The notes under the pieces were generated by a model. It was given only the letters and a program-made list of their open reading frames with translations, was not told the origin of the DNA and did no database searches. The position numbers were made by a program, and so were the translations under genes. Positions 6,186 through 10,088 of a stretch of 10,088 nucleotides of DNA are shown piece by piece. The stretch's first letter is position 1. Each line of letters starts with the position of its first letter. The stretch is from Shinella sp. (lineage in GTDB: Bacteria; Pseudomonadota; Alphaproteobacteria; Rhizobiales; Rhizobiaceae). The stretch covers positions 1-10,088 of the forward strand of contig QFQX01000080.1 in the NCBI GenBank assembly GCA_003248775.1, in the 5' to 3' direction.

Positions 6186-7718
6186 TCAGCGGGCGATGCC
6201 GGCGATGGCGCTGGCGAAATCCTCGGCCTCGAAGGGCTCGAGATCGTCGACGCCTTCGCCGACCCCGATGAAATAGACCGGCAGCTTGTGCTTGGCCGCG
6301 ATGGCGACGAGGATGCCGCCGCGGGCCGTGCCGTCGAGCTTGGTCATGATGAGGCCGTTGACGCCCGCCACGTTGCGGAAGATTTCCACCTGGTTCATGG
6401 CGTTCTGGCCGGTGGTGGCGTCGAGCGTCTGGAGAACGGTGTGCGGCGCTTCCGGGTCGAGCTTGCCGAGAACGCGCACGATCTTTTCGAGCTCGGCCAT
6501 CAGCTCGGCCTTGTTCTGCAGCCGGCCGGCGGTGTCGATGATCAGCACGTCGCTCTTCTCGGCCTTCGCCTTTTCGAAGGCGTCGTAGGCGAGGCCTGCG
6601 GCATCGGCACCGAGCCTGGTGCCGATGAAGGTCGAGCCGGTGCGGTCGGCCCAGATCTTCAGCTGTTCGATTGCGGCGGCGCGGAAGGTGTCGCCGGCGG
6701 CGAGCATGACCTTGAGGCCGGAGCCGGAGAGCTTGGCGGCGAGCTTGCCGATGGTGGTGGTCTTGCCGGTGCCGTTGACGCCGACCACGAGGATGACATG
6801 CGGCTTGTGGCTGAGATCGAGCGCCAGCGGCTTTGCCACCGGCTTCAGCACCTTGGTGATTTCGGACGCCATGATGCGGGCGACATCCTCGCCGCTCACA
6901 TCCTTGCCGTAGCGTTCGGATGACAGTGCGCCGGTGATGCGCATGGCGGTCTCGACGCCGAGGTCCGCCTGGATCAGCAGGTCTTCAAGTTCGTCGAGCG
7001 TATCCTCGTCCAGCTTGCGCTTGGTGAAGAGGGCGGCAATCTGGCCAGTCAGCTGCGAGGAGGTGCGGAAGAGGCCCGCCTTCAGGCGCTGGAACCAGGT
7101 GAGCTTTTCCTTCGGCGCTTCCGCTTCCGGCTCGGGCGTCGTTTCTACCGTGGCGAAGCCCCTGGGGAGCGCCACCGGCCCTTCCTGTTCCGGAGCGATG
7201 TCCTCCTGCGATGCGATTTCCCCATGGGGAACGTCGGCAGGCTGTTCGGGCTGCGAGTGGAAGACAGCTTCGGCTTCGGGCTGAGCGCGCCCGTTGTCCC
7301 CCCCTGCCCTGCCGGGCATCCCCCCCACAGGTGGGGGGACCGCTGGGGCAGCGTTCCGCCCTACGTTCATCGAAGGCGTATCATTTTGATTACCGGACAA
7401 GGCTTCAGCCGATGCAGCCTGTGTCAGGGAGGCGGACGTTGACGTGATGTCCGTCCCCCCACCTGTGGGGGGGATGCCCGGCAGGGGAGGGGGGGCTTCA
7501 AGTGCATCCGTTTCGTCCGGCGATGGGCCGCCGGCGGTTTCGATCACTTCGGGCAGCACCGGTTCGACGGCGATGACGGCTTCGTCCGGCGTTGCGTCGG
7601 ATTCGGCCTTTTCGGCGGCTTCGATCAGGCTTGAGAAATCCTCGCCCTCCGGCGGCTTTTCGCTTGCCGGCTTCTCCTTGCCGAAGGTGAAGACTTTCCT
7701 GATGAAGCCGAGCGCCAT
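6186..7718 (-). CDS. ftsY: Signal recognition particle receptor FtsY
   Basis: FtsY is the SRP receptor GTPase that docks ribosome-nascent chain complexes at the SecYEG translocon. The 510-residue product begins with an amphipathic MALGFIRKVFTFGKEKP membrane-targeting segment, followed by a long acidic, low-complexity A region (about 18-203). The N domain starts near KLTWFQRLKAGL (205-216), and the G domain runs to the C-terminus. GTPase motifs are present: G1 GVNGTGKTT (313-321), the insertion-box segment DTFRAAAIEQL (343-353), G3 DTAGR (395-399), G4 TKLD (459-462) and GVGEGVDDLEPF (485-496). GGAAAG sits 5 bases before the ATG. Residues about 75-141 are encoded by an in-frame palindromic element (listed separately), rich in Pro and Gly. 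Catalytic regions look intact, so the protein should be functional. Confidence 0.96.
   Translation of the reverse strand: MALGFIRKVFTFGKEKPASEKPPEGEDFSSLIEAAEKAESDATPDEAVIAVEPVLPEVIETAGGPSPDETDALEAPPPLPGIPPTGGGTDITSTSASLTQAASAEALSGNQNDTPSMNVGRNAAPAVPPPVGGMPGRAGGDNGRAQPEAEAVFHSQPEQPADVPHGEIASQEDIAPEQEGPVALPRGFATVETTPEPEAEAPKEKLTWFQRLKAGLFRTSSQLTGQIAALFTKRKLDEDTLDELEDLLIQADLGVETAMRITGALSSERYGKDVSGEDVARIMASEITKVLKPVAKPLALDLSHKPHVILVVGVNGTGKTTTIGKLAAKLSGSGLKVMLAAGDTFRAAAIEQLKIWADRTGSTFIGTRLGADAAGLAYDAFEKAKAEKSDVLIIDTAGRLQNKAELMAELEKIVRVLGKLDPEAPHTVLQTLDATTGQNAMNQVEIFRNVAGVNGLIMTKLDGTARGGILVAIAAKHKLPVYFIGVGEGVDDLEPFEAEDFASAIAGIAR
7298..7495. repeat. 198-bp palindromic repeat element inside ftsY
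   Basis: Two 43-bp inverted arms, 7298-7340 and 7453-7495, match at 42 of 43 positions around a 112-bp spacer. Each arm also contains an inner hairpin with arms CCCCCCAC and GTGGGGGG, and a TGCCGGGCA. The spacer begins with another small hairpin, CGCTG-GGG-CAGCG (7341-7353). The total length is 198 bp, a multiple of three, and no stop appears in the ftsY frame, so the reading frame is preserved. The arms encode PPPLPGIPPTGGG (76-88) and PPPVGGMPGRAGG (128-140). The pattern resembles the dispersed palindromic repeats of rhizobial intergenic regions, whose arms carry CCTGCCGG and CCCCCAC...GGGGGG; this is recalled, not searched. No target-site duplication is evident at the edges. Confidence 0.9.
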
Positions 7719-7772
7719 GAAGCTTTCCGTTCTGTCTTTCCGTTCGATCAGCCCGTTGACCGGTTTTCCCGA

Positions 7773-9077
7773 TCAGGCGGCCGAGGCTGAGGCCGGTTGA
7801 ATGTCGAGGTGGCGGCCATTGTGGCCGGTGATCGTGACCGTCACAAGGTCGCGCGGCTGAAAGCCGGGCGTGGCAACGAGCGCGAAGTTTTCCGTATGGG
7901 CCATGCCGCTCATTTCCACAAGCACCGTCTGTCGTGTGCCGACCATTGCGGCGAGGTGGCGGGCCTGAAGCTTCTCCGCCGTCTCGCGCAGCCGGGCGGC
8001 GCGCTCCTTGACGAGACGGCGGTCGAGCTGCGGCATGCGGGCGGCAGGCGTGCCCGGACGCGGGCTGTAGGGAAAGACGTGAAGCTGGGAAATACCGATC
8101 TCTTCCGCAAGACGGGCGGAATTTGCAGCCATTTCCTCGGTTTCGGTCGGGAAGCCGGCGATCATATCGGCTCCGAAACTCATGCCGGGGCGTAATTGTT
8201 TCACGTGCGACACGAATTTCAGCGCGTCGGCGCGGCTGTGACGCCGTTTCATCCGCTTGAGGATCAGGTCGTCGCCATGCTGCAGCGAGAGGTGCAGGTG
8301 TGGCATGAAGCGCGGTTCCTCCGCGATCAGGTCGAGGAGGTGGCGGTCGACCTCGATGCTGTCGATGGAGGAGAGCCTGAGCCGCTGGATGTCCGGCACC
8401 TGCTTCAACAGCGTTCTGGCGAGCAGGCCGAGCGTCGGTTCTCCCGGCAGATCGGCGCCGTAGGAGGTGGCGTCGACGCCGGTGAGCACCACTTCGCGGT
8501 AGCCGTTCTCGGCAAGCTTGCGGGCCTGTTCGACCACTGCGCCCATCGGCACGGACCGCGAATTGCCGCGACCGAAGGGGATGATGCAGAAGGTGCAGCG
8601 ATGGTCGCAGCCGTTCTGCACCTGAATGAAGCCACGGACATGGCCGTCGAGATGGCCGACCATCTGCGGGGCTGTCTCGGTGACGCTCATGATGTCATTG
8701 ACGCGAACCTTCTCCTCGGCCGAAATGCCGAAATCGGGCAGCGACCGGTAGCTTTCGGAGCGCAGCTTCTCCTCGTTGCCTAGCACGGCGTCGACTTCCG
8801 GCATGGCGGCAAAGCCTGCCGCATCGGTCTGGGCGGCGCAGCCGGTGACGATGATGCGGATTTCCGGATTTTCGCGCCGTGCCTTGCGGATCGCCTGACG
8901 GGCCTGACGCACCGCCTCGCCGGTGACGGCGCAGGTGTTGAACAGGATTGCGCCGTTCAGCCCCGCCTTGGCGGCTTCCGCCTTCATCACCTCGGATTCA
9001 TAGGTGTTGAGCCGACAGCCGAAGGTGACGACGTCGATGCCGCCCTGTCCGCCCGCGCTCGAAGCGTCGCGGCTCAC
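7773..9077 (-). CDS. mtaB: tRNA (t6A37-C2) methylthiotransferase MtaB
   Basis: MtaB is a radical-SAM enzyme that adds a methylthio group to N6-threonylcarbamoyladenosine at position 37 of ANN-decoding tRNAs, giving ms2t6A. The 434-residue product has the UPF0004 domain with three cluster cysteines (C21 in FGCRLNTYE, C49 in FNTCAVT and C80 in VTGCAAQ). The radical-SAM motif CDHRCTFC (C157, C161, C164) follows. Other family segments are LTGVDATSYG (198-207), LHLSLQHGDD (261-270), FGADMIAGFPTE (301-312) and FPYSPRPGTPAA (335-346), and the C-terminal part is TRAM-like (about 376-428). FGCRLNTYE and the SLQHGD variant favour MtaB over MiaB. The frame is open upstream inside dapF, but I place the start at a GTG whose bases overlap the dapF stop (GTGA), implying coupling. 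AAGG abuts it, so the ribosome site is poor. Confidence 0.92.
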   Translation of the reverse strand: MSRDASSAGGQGGIDVVTFGCRLNTYESEVMKAEAAKAGLNGAILFNTCAVTGEAVRQARQAIRKARRENPEIRIIVTGCAAQTDAAGFAAMPEVDAVLGNEEKLRSESYRSLPDFGISAEEKVRVNDIMSVTETAPQMVGHLDGHVRGFIQVQNGCDHRCTFCIIPFGRGNSRSVPMGAVVEQARKLAENGYREVVLTGVDATSYGADLPGEPTLGLLARTLLKQVPDIQRLRLSSIDSIEVDRHLLDLIAEEPRFMPHLHLSLQHGDDLILKRMKRRHSRADALKFVSHVKQLRPGMSFGADMIAGFPTETEEMAANSARLAEEIGISQLHVFPYSPRPGTPAARMPQLDRRLVKERAARLRETAEKLQARHLAAMVGTRQTVLVEMSGMAHTENFALVATPGFQPRDLVTVTITGHNGRHLDIQPASASAA

Positions 9078-9979
9078 CTTGCCGAGGCCCCGGCTTCCGC
9101 ATCGCGTTCGAAGGAGCCGGTCACCGGATCGAGATGGCCGGACCATTCCCATTCGGCGGGACCCGTCATGACGACGTGATCGTCGCGCTCGCGCCATTCG
9201 ATCACGAGGGGCTGGTGGCTGGGGCTGGACGCGACGTCGATGGTTACCTTGCGGCCGGTGCGTCCGGTGCGCGCGGCCGAGACGCCGGTGGCGCAGGCGG
9301 CGGAACCGCAGGCGAGCGTCAGGCCCGCGCCGCGCTCCCATGTGCGGGTGCGCAGGCGATCCTTGCCGGTGACCTGAGCGAGCGTGATGTTTGCCTTTTC
9401 GGGGAACATCGGATGGTTTTCGAGCAGCGGTCCGAAGCGGGCGAGATCGAAGGACATGGGATCGCGGTCGACCCAGAAGATCGCGTGCGGATTGCCCATG
9501 GAGGCGACGGAGGGCGAATGCAGGACCGGATCGTCGATCGGGCCGATCTGCAGTTCGATGCGGCTGGTGTCGTGGAATTCCTCGGACAAGGGAATGCGGT
9601 TCCATTCGAACACCGGCTTGCCCATGTCGACGGAGATCATTCCGTCCTCATGTTCCACGGCGTTGAGGATGCCGGCGACGGTCTGGAAGGTGAAGGCCTT
9701 GCGGCCGGTTTCGGCGGCAAGTGCCTGCACGACGCAACGCGTGCCGTTGCCGCAGGCCTGCGCCTTGGAACCGTCGCAGTTGATGATGTCGATATAGGCG
9801 TCGGTGCCGTCGATCTTCGGATCGTGGATCGCCATGATCTGGTCGAAGCTGGTTTCCGCCTCGCCGGCAAGGGCGACGGCCGCTTCCGATGTTACCCGGT
9901 CGCCACGGCCGCGCATATCGACAACGAGGATCTTGTTGCCAAGCCCGTTCATCTTCGCGAATTCGACCGTTGCTGCCAT
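9074..9979 (-). CDS. dapF: Diaminopimelate epimerase DapF
   Basis: DapF converts LL-diaminopimelate to the meso form, the precursor of lysine and of the peptidoglycan cross-link. It is a cofactor-independent cytoplasmic two-base epimerase. The 301-residue product contains both catalytic cysteines: C76 in QACGNGTRC and C224 in LACGSAACATG. It also has the family segments FAKMNGLGN (7-15), MGNPHAIFWV (161-170) and TWERGAGLT (213-221). Length is slightly above the usual 275-290 because of a polar C-terminal tail (about 285-301). The frame is open to an ATG at 10051, but that extension crosses a palindromic repeat and is not family-like. The ATG at 9979 has AGGAAAG 5 bases upstream and is chosen. 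It is the first gene of the minus-strand cluster. Confidence 0.96.
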   Translation of the reverse strand: MAATVEFAKMNGLGNKILVVDMRGRGDRVTSEAAVALAGEAETSFDQIMAIHDPKIDGTDAYIDIINCDGSKAQACGNGTRCVVQALAAETGRKAFTFQTVAGILNAVEHEDGMISVDMGKPVFEWNRIPLSEEFHDTSRIELQIGPIDDPVLHSPSVASMGNPHAIFWVDRDPMSFDLARFGPLLENHPMFPEKANITLAQVTGKDRLRTRTWERGAGLTLACGSAACATGVSAARTGRTGRKVTIDVASSPSHQPLVIEWRERDDHVVMTGPAEWEWSGHLDPVTGSFERDAEAGASAR

Positions 9980-10088
9980 GGTATCTTTCCTGAAAGTCAT
10001 TCCTTGCGCTAGAGCGCTGTTCGATCTGATTGAATCAGATCGGCACTCCAAGCCCTTTTTGTTTGAAGCATAATCTTATCGATCCTCG
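9980..10088. promoter_or_regulatory. Region upstream of dapF, to the window edge
   Basis: This 109-bp stretch should include the promoter of the dapF cluster, read on the minus strand. It holds the dapF ribosome-binding site (AGGAAAG on the minus strand, just upstream of 9979), the palindromic repeat at 10006-10041 and an AT-richer segment at 10056-10080. I cannot point to a convincing -35/-10 pair. No gene is visible in what remains of it. Confidence 0.35.
10006..10041. repeat. Short palindromic repeat upstream of dapF
   Basis: A perfect 19-bp palindrome, GATCTGATT-G-AATCAGATC (10023-10041), lies 43-61 bases before the dapF start. It is preceded by a smaller inverted repeat GCGCT-AG-AGCGC (10006-10017). 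The combination AGAGCGCTGTTCGATCTGATT resembles a motif I recall as scattered through intergenic regions of Rhizobiaceae, so it is more likely a dispersed repeat than a gene-specific operator. It sits in the dapF leader or promoter region and may fold in the mRNA. Confidence 0.7.

Noticed and set aside
5523..6923. Long open frame of 466 codons on the plus strand opposite yciB and ftsY
   Set aside because: It is antisense to two clear genes, its translation is rich in D, E, H, G and R as expected from the reverse of high-GC coding DNA, and it matches no family I know.
9078..9605. N-terminal extension of mtaB inside dapF
   Set aside because: The frame is open but lies wholly over dapF in another frame, and the predicted residues are arginine-rich without family resemblance.

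Overview
The window looks like a chromosomal segment from a member of the Rhizobiaceae (Rhizobium, Agrobacterium, Ensifer and relatives). The basis is the high-GC codon usage, the gene order (acnA divergent from ccmABCDG; dapF-mtaB-ftsY-yciB-UPF0314 on the other strand) and the palindromic repeats resembling the intergenic mosaic elements of rhizobia. Genus and species cannot be fixed from the sequence alone.

Left part, 1-3531. The 5' end of acnA (aconitase) runs off the left edge on the minus strand. A 278-bp divergent intergenic region separates it from a plus-strand cytochrome c maturation operon, ccmA-ccmB-ccmC-ccmD-ccmG. CcmA, B, C and D form the haem-handling ABC complex, and CcmG is the membrane-anchored thioredoxin-like reductant of the same pathway. 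The haem chaperone and ligase genes (ccmE, ccmF, ccmH, ccmI) are not here; in rhizobia they usually sit in a separate cycHJKL operon. A 112-bp cloverleaf-like palindromic repeat lies between ccmA and ccmB.

Middle, 3515-4702. A minus-strand gene encodes a membrane-anchored GGDEF diguanylate cyclase. Its end overlaps the end of ccmG tail to tail by 17 bp.

Right part, 4900-9979. A compact minus-strand cluster reads dapF (lysine/peptidoglycan precursor), mtaB (tRNA methylthiotransferase), ftsY (SRP receptor), yciB (inner-membrane septation protein) and a UPF0314/DUF2585 membrane protein. dapF/mtaB and yciB/UPF0314 overlap by 4 bp, and the other gaps are about 50 bp, so co-transcription is likely.

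Nearly all genes are housekeeping genes with known families, and I see no defence island, phage, IS element, CRISPR array, tRNA or rRNA. The most unusual item is a 198-bp palindromic repeat (43-bp arms, 42/43 matching) lying in frame inside ftsY. It adds about 66 residues to the variable N-terminal region of the SRP receptor. Secondary points of interest are the uncharacterised UPF0314 protein, a diguanylate cyclase without an inhibitory site, and a dispersed palindrome upstream of dapF.
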